Shown: one piece after another, positions 24,156 to 33,725 of the stretch
Numbering within the stretch: position 1 is the stretch's first letter
Layout: the number at the start of each line of letters is the position of its first letter
From: Chamaelirium japonicum
Taxonomy: Eukaryota; Streptophyta; Magnoliopsida; Liliales; Melanthiaceae
Direction: 5' to 3'
NCBI GenBank assembly: GCA_947650365.1
Contig: OX393554.1
Span: forward strand, 36,179,137-36,243,136
DNA: 64,000 nt
The notes under the pieces: model-generated
Told to the model about the DNA's origin: nothing
The model's database searches: none
What the model saw: only the letters and a program-made list of their open reading frames with translations
Made by a program: the position numbers and the translations under genes

Positions 24156-26120
24156 TCAGTCCAAACAAAAAAAAAAGCAAACCACCATTCCAGAAAAATG
24201 AGCCCAGAAAAGATGCAAGTTCAACTCCATGGGTTGAAAAGCCATCAGTCTCCGTAAAGCCACCAGCTCCTGGTGTTGCCACAGCTTATCTCTCGAGGCA
24301 CCCACGCGGTGCAACTCCGAAAGGCGAGAAACCACCAGCTCTTGACGCTTCGTAAGCTCCTCTCGCTGCTTTACAAGCTCCATTACAAAAGTCTTCTCGG
24401 TTGCTCGAGCTTTCTCCAAACGGAACTCCAGCTTCTGAAGCAACACACGAGTAGTAAGTCAAAGTCCTTGAGGCACCGAAGCGGCTCGCCTCCTGCAGCT
24501 TACACGCGCTGCAACTCCAGGGGTAGAGAAGTCGTCAGCTTCCGATGCGTCGCCAGCTCTGCACGTTGCTTTGCAAGGTTCGCTCCGAAAGACTTCTTGA
24601 TCGCCCTACCAGCTCTGCACGCTGCTTTACAAGGTTCGCTCTGGAAGCCTTCTTGATCGCTCCACCAGCTCAACGCGTCGCCAGCTTTGCATGCTGCTTT
24701 GCAAGGAGGGACTCCAGCTTCTGAAGCGACGCACGAGTAATCTCCATATTCCTCTACACTCGAAAACCAAGTTTATAGTAGCGAGTATGCAGAGATTCCT
24801 CAAGCGATGTAACAATCCGCCTTCCGTGGCATACATGCGCTGCGATTCCGTGGGTCAAGAAGCCGTTAGCTTCTGTCAAGCCACCAACTCCCAGCGCTTC
24901 GTCATCTTCTCCCGCTGCCTCGCAAGGTTGCCTTCACTCTCTCCAGACGGGACTCCGACTTCTAAAGCGATGCATGAGATGCCTCCACTCTGCACCCGAA
25001 CCAAGTCTGCAGTAGCAAATGTATGAAGCCCCTCCAGTCGACGTTCCTCTTCCTCAGTCGTAGCTAAAGCCAAGGAAGCGTCCTCCTCCAGCAAAGCCAG
25101 TAACGAGTAATAAACCTCGCTTACTCCAGGAAGGTGCGCAGCTGCTTTGCAAATAAGGAGTCGTCCGCCTTGAAACCCGCTAGACTCATGCAAAAGCTCG
25201 GGCCATCTGAAGGACTGGAACCACCACTGAAGTCAAAAGTAGTAACTCGAAGAAGAGCGTATACATCAGCGATGACCACATCCTCTGCGACCTCTACGAA
25301 GCCAAAAAGACTGTTGGAGTAGTCACCGAGGTCAAGATCAGCAAGCAGAAGACGACCAAAGTAGTATGCTCCTTGTCGATGCTCGTGGCTTTGTCTTCCT
25401 CCTCACCAAACTCCAAATCGCCTATCTCGATGTCCTTTAAGCCGGCATCGTTATCGGAAAAGTTCTCTCCAAAGCTCGATGACAGGTCTTCGGAAGCCAC
25501 TCAAACAGGCGCATCCTGCGAGGAGACAAAAGTGCAAGTCAAATCAAGATGCAAGGTCAATTCCAGAAGAAAAGGTGATTTAAGTCCATAAAAGAAGAAG
25601 AAGAAGAAGAAGAAGAAGAAGAAGAAGAAAAAAGAGGGCAACACTGCTAGTAAAGCGAGTCGAAGTCCTTGAGGCGTTAAAGCAGCTCGCCTCCCGCAAC
25701 CTCCATGTGCTGCAATTCCGAAGGCCGAGAAGCTGTCCGCTCCCGATGCGTCACCAACTCAACACGCTGCTTCACATGGTCTGCTTCGGAAGACTTTTCG
25801 ATCATCTCAGCTTTCTGAAATGATACATGAACAGCCTATAGCTTCTTCCGTGCCCGAACTAGGCCCGCGGTAGCAAGTGTATGCTGCTCCTCCAGTCGAC
25901 GCTCCTCGTCCTCGGCCTTTGCCAGCGTCAAGGAAATGTCATCCTCCATTGAAGCCCATTTCAAGCAATGAGCTTCACTATCCGCCAAAAAGATGTGCAT
26001 GCACTCCGCAAACAAGGAGCCATCTACCTGGAAAGCCACCACTACTCGCAAAGGGCCTGGTACATACTGTTCAATCGACTGTACTCCCAACAAGCCGGCT
26101 CCACAAACTTCGCCAAGCAC
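24156..26120 (-). pseudogene. Antisense coiled-coil region of the Tat-like element
   Basis: Several minus-strand open stretches (24156-24446, 24876-25193, 25836-26120) are rich in Glu, Arg, Leu and Ala. Two share a recurring block, AEDEERRLEEQHTLATAGLV and EEEERRLEGLHTFATADLV. Nucleotide blocks such as GGCTCGCCTCC...GCTGCAACTCC recur at about 24485, 24830 and 25685. This is the same arrangement as in the element at 1151-5346: gag on one strand, a coiled-coil ORF on the other, no pol between. Broken. Confidence 0.5.
25586..25633 (+). repeat. (AAG)n microsatellite
   Basis: About 14 tandem AAG triplets inside the Tat-like element, ending in an A-run. Confidence 0.9.
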
Positions 26121-26449
26121 TCCATCCCCGACTCAGCCTTCAAGGCGCCGGACAGCGCTCGCCAAGCCTCAACGCACGGCAAGAGCCATCCGCAACACCA
26201 TCCTCGCAAATCCGCTCGTGCGTCAAAAGTTAAAGTGTTGATGGTCTAGCTTCCTGCCTCAGAGTACGGCGGTAGAAGACTTGTGCAAAGGGAAAACGAA
26301 GATGCGTACTCCCGTGGGAGACTACAACGACGATCCATCTAGAAGACGAAAAACTCTCGTAACACCAGGCCCTGAAGAAAGAAAAGGAGAAAAGCACAAG
26401 TTAGGCATGAGCCGAGCAAAAGATCGAAGCAAAGAAAGACACAAGTCAA

Positions 26450-27100
26450 GCTCAAAAAAAAAAGGGACTACCACCCCATTATGCAAAAAAGGAAACCGAG
26501 AGAGGGCCACGGCAAAAAAAAAAAAAGCCGCAGCCCCTGTCTCATTATGCAAAGAGGGAAACCGAGAGGGGGGCACGGCAAAAAAGGCACAGCCCCCGCC
26601 CCATTGTGCAAAAAGAGAAAACAAAGGGGGCCATAACAAAAAGCTGCAGCCCCCCCTCTCTCCGGTTAAAACCCGTAACCCCAAAAGGGGATGGGGGGCT
26701 GCTGGCCTCCGACCCGCGCGCGCGTAGCCCGTGCCCCGCCGCCACCGCTCCCCGCGCGCGCCGCCACCCACGCCCGCAGCTGCCCACGCTTGCCCGGCCA
26801 CCGCCTGGCCTCCGCCGCCGGCCCGCGCTTGCACCCCGGCCAGCGCCCGCTGCTGGCCCGCGCCCCGCGCCAGCACCCCGGCCAGCGCCCGCCACCGGCC
26901 CGCGTGCCGCCATCCGCCGGTCTCCTCCACGCCGCTGCTGTTGCTGCTATACAAACCGGACCCGAAAGAAAAAAAAAAGGAAGAAGAAGAAGAAAAAAAA
27001 AAACAAAGAATGAAAGAACGGAAACCAGAGAAAAAAAAAAGAAAGAAAGAAGAAGAAGAAGAAGGAGGAAGAAAGGAAGAAGTGGGAGAAGAAAGACCCG
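26450..27100. repeat. Low-complexity tract before 3' LTR
   Basis: Imperfect tandem units of about 65-70 bp (ATTATGCAAA...GGAAACCGAGAG) at 26450-26640 are followed by a C/G-rich tract (26700-26930) and a purine-rich A/G tract (26960-27090). Open frames seen on both strands here are composition-driven and are not called as genes. Confidence 0.7.
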
Positions 27101-27375
27101 ACTCGCCTGCGGTACCCCATCTTCCACAGTTCGGCGATCTCCTCGCCTTCTCGAACTCCATAGAGTGACCAGCTTCATCCTTCGCGTCATCGTCGGGAAG
27201 CAAGAAACCCTAGATCAGGAAATCCTAGCAAGGGTCTTCATCTCCCGCGCTAGCAACGATGAGGGAAAACGAAAAGGCAGGGGTCCTTATAAAGACCTAA
27301 ATCCCACGTGAACACGTAGGTCAAGTCCAAGCGCTACACGTTTTCCGCAGACGCACTCGACCTTGAGGGGGCATT

Positions 27376-29535
27376 TGTGGGCACCAAAATTAGCCCACGG
27401 GTCAAACCCGACCCGCACACACGAAATTTGCCCGTACACAATGGCCCACGAGTCAAACCTGACCCGCATGTGCAAACACGGCCCGTATGCAAACTTGGCC
27501 CACACACAACGGCCCGCATGCGAACTCGGCCCGCACACAACGGCCCGCATGCAAACTTGGCCCGCACACAACGGCCCACATGCGAACTCGGCCCGCACAC
27601 AACGGCCCGCATGCAAACTCGGCCAGCACACAATGGCTCGCATGCGAACTCGGCTCGCACACAATGGCCTGTATATGAAACAGACCTGACTCAAAGCAAA
27701 CGGTCCCCGTCGGACCCGCAACCCGAACTCAAAAAGGGGCCCACCGGCCCCCCCTTCTTGGAAACCGTGCCCCCTCCCCATGGGGAGGTGTGGCTGGCCA
27801 TAAAGGGAAAAGAAAAAGAAAAGGAAAAGAAAAAGAAAAAGAAAAGAAAACCCTAACTGCCTCGATATGGGGGGAGGTGATGTGGATGTCTACGCAACCG
27901 TAGATCCGCGACGATCCCTCGATCCGACGGACAAGATGACGTCGTGTCGCCATGTAATCGGAAGGTGCAAAGATGACGACGTATCTTCAAAGATCAAGTC
28001 ACATCTTGCCCATAACCATCCCTACAAAAAAGGAAGAGATCAAGGTTGTTCCCCCCAAATAAGGGAACAATATCTTGATGGTTATGGGGGGAGATATTGG
28101 ATACAACCAAAAGATTACAGCAATATCTCTTCCAACCTCCCCTCTTTGCCTATAAATAGAAGGGGTGGGGGAAGGCATCAAAGGTCGAAAGCTGAATACA
28201 AAAGGGCTATGCAAAAAGGAGCTCCAACGCTTGAAGACCGAAGGCTTCACGAGGCACGGCAAGCGCGTCCTACGGGAACACTTAGCCCATCAAGTCCTTA
28301 TCAAGGTGAAGACCTTGCACTCGAAGATCAACCTTCGACTCCTCGCACGAAGAAGAAAGCCCGGAGAAGAAGACCCAGAGTTGTCATCACCCCGACTTCT
28401 CCAACGATCTTCATCAACTCCGAAGATGCCATAAGCAAAGGACGGAGAAGAAGATCGAAGCCGACAACACCCGTCGTCTTCAACAAAGGCGTCGACTCCT
28501 CGCACGAAGAAGAAAGCTTGGAGAAGAAGGCCTGAAGCCGGTGTTACCTCTGCCGTCTTCATCAACAAAACCCGACGCTACAACTGTCGCACGGAGATCG
28601 GTGCTACCCCTGCCGTCTTCATCAACAAAAGCTGACGCTACAACCATCGCACGGAGATCGGTGCTACCCCTACCGTCTCCATCAATAAAAGCTGATGCTA
28701 CAACCGTCGCACGAAGATCGGCGCTACCCCCGCCGTCTTCAAAAGAAACCTTCAACTCCGATCACGCCAAAGAAGCTCGGAGAAGAAGAGAAGCCAAGCC
28801 GATGCCACAACCGTCGAGGAAGCCGGAAGAATAAAGAAGCCTAGAAGAAGTAGCCATCGCCGTTCGAGAAGAAGATCGAGTCAAAGCTAAAGCCAAAGCC
28901 AATGCAAGAAGCCAAAGCAAAAGCACCGGTAAAGCCCGCGCCAAAGCAACGCACGTGCCAAGGCCAAGCAACTACGACGGTCACGAGCCAAGCACCGCAC
29001 GTTCTAGCCGATACGACGCGAAATCCGGAAGAACTAAAGCATCACAAGCCTTTACCCGCCTACGTTCAAGCGCAAGCGCCAAAGCAAAGCAAAAGCTAGA
29101 GCCACGCCAAAGCAACGCCAAAGCCGAAAGCCAAAGCCAAAGCCGACGCCAAAAGCACGATCGACGCCGCGAACCAACGATCAAGGACGCCGAGGTCTAG
29201 CAAGGATCGAGGAAGACACGAAGACTAGGAAACGAAGCCCAAAACCTCCCTAGCCGAGAAAGCACGAAGCACGGACAGGACAAAAGCAACGGCTGATACT
29301 CTTTAGCCTCTCAAGAAACCCTTACCCTATAAAGACCTCTGTCCTGGGAAATCCCTTCAGAACTCTCGCACGAATATCACGTGGAGACGCGGATCAAAGT
29401 GAACCTCCAGAGGATCTCTCCCACAATCTCCTGATCAAATATTCGCCGCACCCGGCTCACCACCCCCGAGTCCCGGTATCTGTAATCTTCGTGTGTTTGC
29501 AATAAAGACGACCCAGATCTTTTTCTGCGTATACA
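27376..29535 (+). repeat. 3' LTR of the Tat-like element
   Basis: About 2.16 kb, preceded by the purine tract TTGAGGGGGCATT. Carries the same GC-rich minisatellite (27480-27660), a TATA box at 28151, and the 60-bp minisatellite with starts near 28549, 28609, 28669 and 28729. Confidence 0.85.
28549..28745 (+). repeat. 60-bp LTR minisatellite
   Basis: Units start GCCGTCTTCATCAAC at 28549 and repeat every 60 bp, about 3.3 units. Equivalent arrays occur near 9440-9640 and 19530-19720 in the other LTRs of the family. Confidence 0.85.
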
Positions 29536-30038
29536 GATGCGAAGTCTAGAAGAACTAAAGCATCGCAAGGCTCTACCCATCTACGTTCAAGCGCAAGTGT
29601 CAAAGTAAAGCAAAAGCCAGAGCCACGCCAAAGCCAAAGTGGATGCTAGAAGTACGATCGACGCCGCGAACCGACGATCAAGGACGTCGAGGTCTAGCAA
29701 GAGCCGAGGGAGATGCGAAGATCGAGCAAACGACACCGAAAGCCCCCTAGCCGAGAAAGCGCGAAGCACGAAAGGGACAAACGCAAAGGCAAAAACACTC
29801 GACCTTTAAAGAAACCCAAAACCTTGTAAAGATCTCTGTCCTGGGCAACCCCTCCAGAGCTCTCGCACGAAGTAACGTGGAGACGCGGATCAAAGGGACA
29901 CTCCAGAGGATCTCTACCACAATCTCCTCATCAAAACTTCGCCGTACCCGGCTCACCACCCCCCGAGTCCCCGAGTCCTGGCCTTTGTAATCTCCGTTTT
30001 GCGCAATAAAGACGACCCGAATCTTTTTTACGCATACA

Positions 30039-30177
30039 CACCCATCACCGCATCAATGTACATATATTTTGAGATGTCCCCTAGGCGGCCGCATCCAACT
30101 CTGATAAGGTGGAACTATTTCTTGAACTTCTGTTGGATGATCAGACATTGGTTTAATCTTTAAAAATTTATTGACAT
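30039..30177 (-). mobile_element. LINE fragment piece (start of RNase H)
   Basis: Minus strand reads SWMRPPRGHLKIYV, matching the conserved W-x-PP-x-G-x-x-K-(I/V)-N-V entry to LINE RNase H domains. It continues into 8423-8166 across the solo LTR. Confidence 0.65.
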
Positions 30178-31108
30178 TAGGGCTGTCAACGGCCCAGGCT
30201 AGGGCCGGGCTTGGGTAAACCCGGGCCCTGGCCCTTCCGGGCCTAAAACTACCAGCCCTAGCCCGGCCCTTCGAGGGTTCGGGCCGGGTACGGGCCTATA
30301 AATTATATGAAATTGTCTTTAAAAAATAAATATTAATTTTTTTTTTTTTACAAAAAACCGGGATTAGAGAAAAACTGAGATTGATGATATTTACCCAATT
30401 TTTTTACCAAAAAAAAAAACAGATCTAATAAGACTAATAATCAGATCTTGGCTGAGAAATTAAGAGAGTGAGAGAATATATGATCTTTAGTCGTTACTCT
30501 TTACCCAACAAAAGAAAACTCGAAATAAAACTGAACAAGAATGAGACTATGAGTGATCACGCCGATTAGAAATGGGAGAACTCAAAGAACACTTTGGAAG
30601 CGTCGAGGACTTGAGACGATGATCCGATCGGACCGATCTGGGTCGAGAGACAGACAATGAGAGAGAGATCGAGAGAGAAGCAGTCGGCGGCGGGCTGAGG
30701 TTAGGGTTAGGGTTTGAGCGAGAGAATGATAACATAAAAAAAAACAAAATGTTATCATATAGCCCCGGATTTGAAGTCTCTTCAAATCAAGCGAGCGAAC
30801 GAGCGATCGAGAGAGAGAGGGTTTCAGTTCTGATCTGGCTCATCTTGGTCAACCCAGTCAACCCCCCCCACTCTTCTCGCTTCTCAGTTATATAAATTTT
30901 TTTAATATATTTATTATATATATAATTATATATTCTAGTCAGGCCGGGTCGGGCCGGAAAACACTAAGCCCGGGCCCGACCTGTTGATAGAAAACGTCGG
31001 GCCGGGTTTTGGACGGGCTTGGTCGGGCCTGGTTCTAGACGGGCCGAGTAGGACCGGGCCGGGCCGGGCCGGATGCCTTTCTTGGAGGGCCTAATTGACA
31101 GGCGCCCT
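30178..31108. mobile_element. Non-autonomous hAT-like element, 931 bp
   Basis: Starts TAGGGCTGTCAAC and ends TTGACAGGCGCCCT, flanked by a perfect 8-bp duplication ATTGACAT (30170-30177 and 31109-31116). Both ends carry GGGCCGGG/CCCGGGCC-type repeats. The middle is AT-rich with poly(T) and poly(A) runs and a GAGA-rich stretch. No transposase is visible. It includes a short telomere-like TTAGGGTTAGGGTTT at 30701. Inserted into the LINE fragment. Confidence 0.85.
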
Positions 31109-31416
31109 ATTGACATCACTGGTGGGAATGTGGATCTCAATAATGTTGTTGATGTCCTCTGATTGCAAACCTTCAGCATTCATGGAGGGGATATTATGTT
31201 CCAGCAACCTGAGTTGAGGTCGGACGCCAAGAGCGCAGAGTTATTGATGCTCGGTGAATTAATATGAAAAGAGGCATTGATTGTGGATCCACGGTTCAGA
31301 GAAGGCGGCAACCGATATTCCATTTCTGACAATCCAACAGACACCCGGTTCGAGGGCAGTGCAGGCACCCAAAATATTCTTCCAAACTCCGAAGTGATGC
31401 GGTGACTACTTGTATC
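31109..31416 (-). mobile_element. LINE fragment piece (pre-zinc-ribbon region)
   Basis: Minus strand reads SHHFGVWKNILGACTALEPG, then CWIVRNGISV and FSEPWI, the usual LINE sequence between reverse transcriptase and the zinc ribbon (W-K-x-I, V-x-N-G-x-S, PW). Bounded by two hAT elements. Confidence 0.65.
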
Positions 31417-31888
31417 TAGGGGTGGCAATCCTTGACCCGACCCGAACTCGATCCAAAGTTAGCGGGTTTGGGTTTGGCCTCAACGGGTTCTGGTCATAAA
31501 CAGGTTGACCTGGTTGACCCGTTTATATAATGGGTCGGGTTCGGGTTTGTACTTATAACCCTATTGACCTGACTTGACCCGTTTACCAAATAGGTCGTGT
31601 CAACCCGACCCGACCCGACATGAACCAACCCGACCCAACCCGGCCCAATCCGACCCATCTTGACCCAACCCGATAGGTTTTCATGGGTTATGTTGACCCA
31701 ACCCGAGCCAACCTGACCCGGCTTATTTAGTAAACGGGTTTAACGGGTCGGGCCGGGTCAACTAGTTTATTAGACGGGTCGGATTTGGGTTTAAGTTTTT
31801 GATCCGTTTATTAAATGGGTCAGGTTCGGATTGGGTGTTTTTCCCTTATACCTATGTCTCAACCCGACCCGACCCATTGCCACCCCTA
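31417..31888. mobile_element. Non-autonomous hAT element, GGGTCGG type, copy 2
   Basis: Starts TAGGGGTGGCAAT and ends ATTGCCACCCCTA, an almost perfect terminal inverted repeat. The 8-bp duplication is CTTGTATC (31409-31416) and CTAGTATC (31889-31896). The interior is runs of ACCCGACCC and GGGTCGGGT-type motifs; no transposase. Confidence 0.9.
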
Positions 31889-32123
31889 CTAGTATCCCAA
31901 TATTTTTGTTAGACAAATATTTTTGTGATAGTACTCGGACCCACCAATCATTTGGTCGCGAGATAAATCGCGAGATAAAGCTTTTTTAAGGAGGGAGAAA
32001 TGCCGAATACCTAGACCACCTTCTTCTTTCGGTAATTGAAAATATACCCAAGTCTTCAGGTATAGATGTTTGTTACCTTGATTAAAGCCCCACCAAAAGT
32101 CTCACAAATGCATCCAAGGTATT
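31889..32123 (-). mobile_element. LINE fragment piece (end of reverse transcriptase)
   Basis: Minus strand reads DAFVRLLVG, LYLKTWVYFQLPKEEGGLGI and RHFSLLKKAL, the conserved plant LINE segment after the reverse transcriptase. It continues 41555-40683 across the Gypsy element. Confidence 0.75.
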
Positions 32124-33598
32124 TGTGTGTACCATTCCCTTCTGGAGCCGGCTACGCAACAGTCGGAGAGAAGGAGGGGGGTCAGCCATGCAACAAACAC
32201 CCCCCCTAGTTCGGTCGGCATGTAGCCAGGAGAGAGGGGGCAGCACACCCCCCCCCCCTCTCAGGGTCGGCATGTAGCCAGAAGGGGGGGGGTCGGTCGG
32301 CATGTAGCCAGGAGAGAGGGGGCAGCACACCCCCCCCCCCCCCCCCCTCTGGGTCGGCATGTAGCCAGAAGGGGGGGGGGGGGGGGGTCGGTCGGCATGT
32401 AGCCAGGAGAGAGGGGGCAGCGCACACCCCCCCCCCCCCCCCCCTCTCTGGGTCGGCATGTAGCCAGGAGAGAGGGGGCAGCACACCCCTCCCCCCCTCT
32501 GGGTCGGCATGTAGCCAGAAAGGGGGGGGGGGGGGGGGTCGGTCGGCATGTAGCCAGGAGAAAGGGGGCAGCACACCCCCTCCCCTTTTTTTTCTCTCTG
32601 GGTCGGCGTGTAGACAGAGGGAGAGGCAGCACACACCCCCCCCACCCCCCCCTCTTTACCTTGCACGGCTGGTCAACAAGGCTGCGAAAAACGTCGGAGG
32701 CTACGCTGCGCTGACAACGCCCCGCGATTTCCGACCCGGAGTGACCAGGTGTCAACCGCACGCCACGTCACCGCGGCGGTTGAACTCATTGTGGGGACAC
32801 GTCACCCCCCCCCCCCCCCCCCCCCCCCGATTTTCAGGGAGCGTTGTAACCGTCACCCCACACTATAAAAGGGGACCTACCCCTTCAGCATGGGGAGGAA
32901 GAATTCTGGAGGAGACGCTGCCCGTTTCGTCCCAGAATTTGTGGAGCTGCGGAGGTCGGTAGCCAGAGACTGTCTGCGGAGGTCGGTCGGCAGACAGATA
33001 CTGTCTGCACGCGACCGGTAGACAGACACCGTCTGCAGCGGTCGGTAGCCAGAGACTGTCTGCGGAGGTCGGTCGGCAGACATATACTGTCTGCACGCGA
33101 CCGGAAGTCAGACACTGTCTGCAGCGATCGGTAGCCAGAGACTGTCTGCGGAGGTCGGTCGGCAGACAGATACTGTCTGCACGCGACCGGTAGACAGACA
33201 CTGTCTGCAGCGGTAGGTAGCCAGAGACTGTCTGCGGAGGCTGGTCGGTAGCCAGATACTGTCTGCAGCGACCGGTAGCTAGATACTGTCCGCAGCGACC
33301 GGTAGCCAGAGACTGTCTGCAGCAACCGGTAGTCAGACGCTGCCTGCAGCGGTCGGTAGTCTGAGTGAAATTGCAGAGGTCGGTAGTTTGGGAGACCGGT
33401 CCTCGGGGTATGTAATTGGGGTTAAGGTGAGAGATTGTAACCGAAAGAATAGTCTTAGTGCATTCTCGCCCCACCCGTGGTTTTTTCCCCTTCGTTGTTG
33501 AGAAGGGGTTTTCCACGTAATTCCCGGTCTGTCTTTATTTGGCTTGTTGGATTGTGCTCACCACCCGAACCGCCCGGTTCGATTCAGAACCCCCCACA
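32124..33598 (+). repeat. 5' LTR of the second Tat-like element
   Basis: About 1.48 kb. Holds a tandem array with long C and G runs (32205-32640, unit containing GGTCGGCATGTAGCCAG), another C-run near 32805, and a second array of GGTAGCCAGAGACTGTCTGC-type units (32940-33350) downstream of the TATA box. Confidence 0.9.
32864..32870 (+). promoter_or_regulatory. LTR TATA box
   Basis: TATAAAA followed by GGGGACC, between the C-run and the transcribed repeat array. The same box is at 39948 in the 3' LTR. Confidence 0.6.
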
Positions 33599-33725
33599 AT
33601 CTTGGCGCTGTCTGTGGGACAGTCTTCGAGACTTCCTACTATAGCGTTCGACTGTTGACCCGTGGGTGTCGACCAGTCCGAGGTTACCTGCAACCAGCAG
33701 TCCACGACCACGCGGTTGAAGAACG

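Larger units (their letters stand above)
18348..29535 (+). mobile_element. Non-autonomous Ty3/gypsy element, Tat-like, complete ends
   Basis: LTRs at 18348-20540 and 27376-29535, TGTGG...ATACA, flanked by a perfect 5-bp duplication GATGC (18343-18347 and 29536-29540). The primer site TTTGGCACGTCCGGTGGGAC follows the left LTR. Inside are a gag region (20613 to about 22470), a following open region to 23718, and opposite-strand coiled-coil reading frames in 24150-26120, with no reverse transcriptase, RNase H or integrase. It inserted into the solo LTR of its own family. Gag is broken in several places. The LTRs differ by several percent by eye. Confidence 0.85.
8424..30038 (+). repeat. Solo LTR of Tat-like Gypsy, interrupted by two elements
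   Basis: Three pieces, 8424-9914, 18109-18347 and 29541-30038, together match the LTR of the element at 18348-29535 from its start (TGTGGGCCCG) to its end (CATACA). Flanks are CACCT (8419-8423) and CACCC (30039-30043), a 5-bp target duplication with one change. No internal region of its own is present, so it is a solo LTR left by recombination. It was later hit by the Copia element (9915-18108) and by a full element of its own family (18348-29535). A TATA box TATAAATAG is at 9036. Confidence 0.85.

Noticed and set aside
26545-27311. Alanine/proline/arginine-rich long open frames on both strands
   Set aside because: Low-complexity GC-rich DNA followed by purine-rich DNA within a retroelement; no domain and no codon bias of a gene.
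29541-30038. Second tandem 3' LTR belonging to the 18348-29535 element
   Set aside because: The GATGC duplication ends the element at 29535, and the rest continues the solo LTR that starts at 8424.
30699-30715. Telomere-like TTAGGGTTAGGG
   Set aside because: Only about two and a half units within a hAT element. Far too short for an interstitial telomere.
32082-32761. Proline/glycine-rich reading frames with repeated WLHADPE or GYMPTQRGGG words
   Set aside because: They come from the C/G-run tandem repeat in the LTR and are open in all three minus frames; the same appears at 38705-39848.
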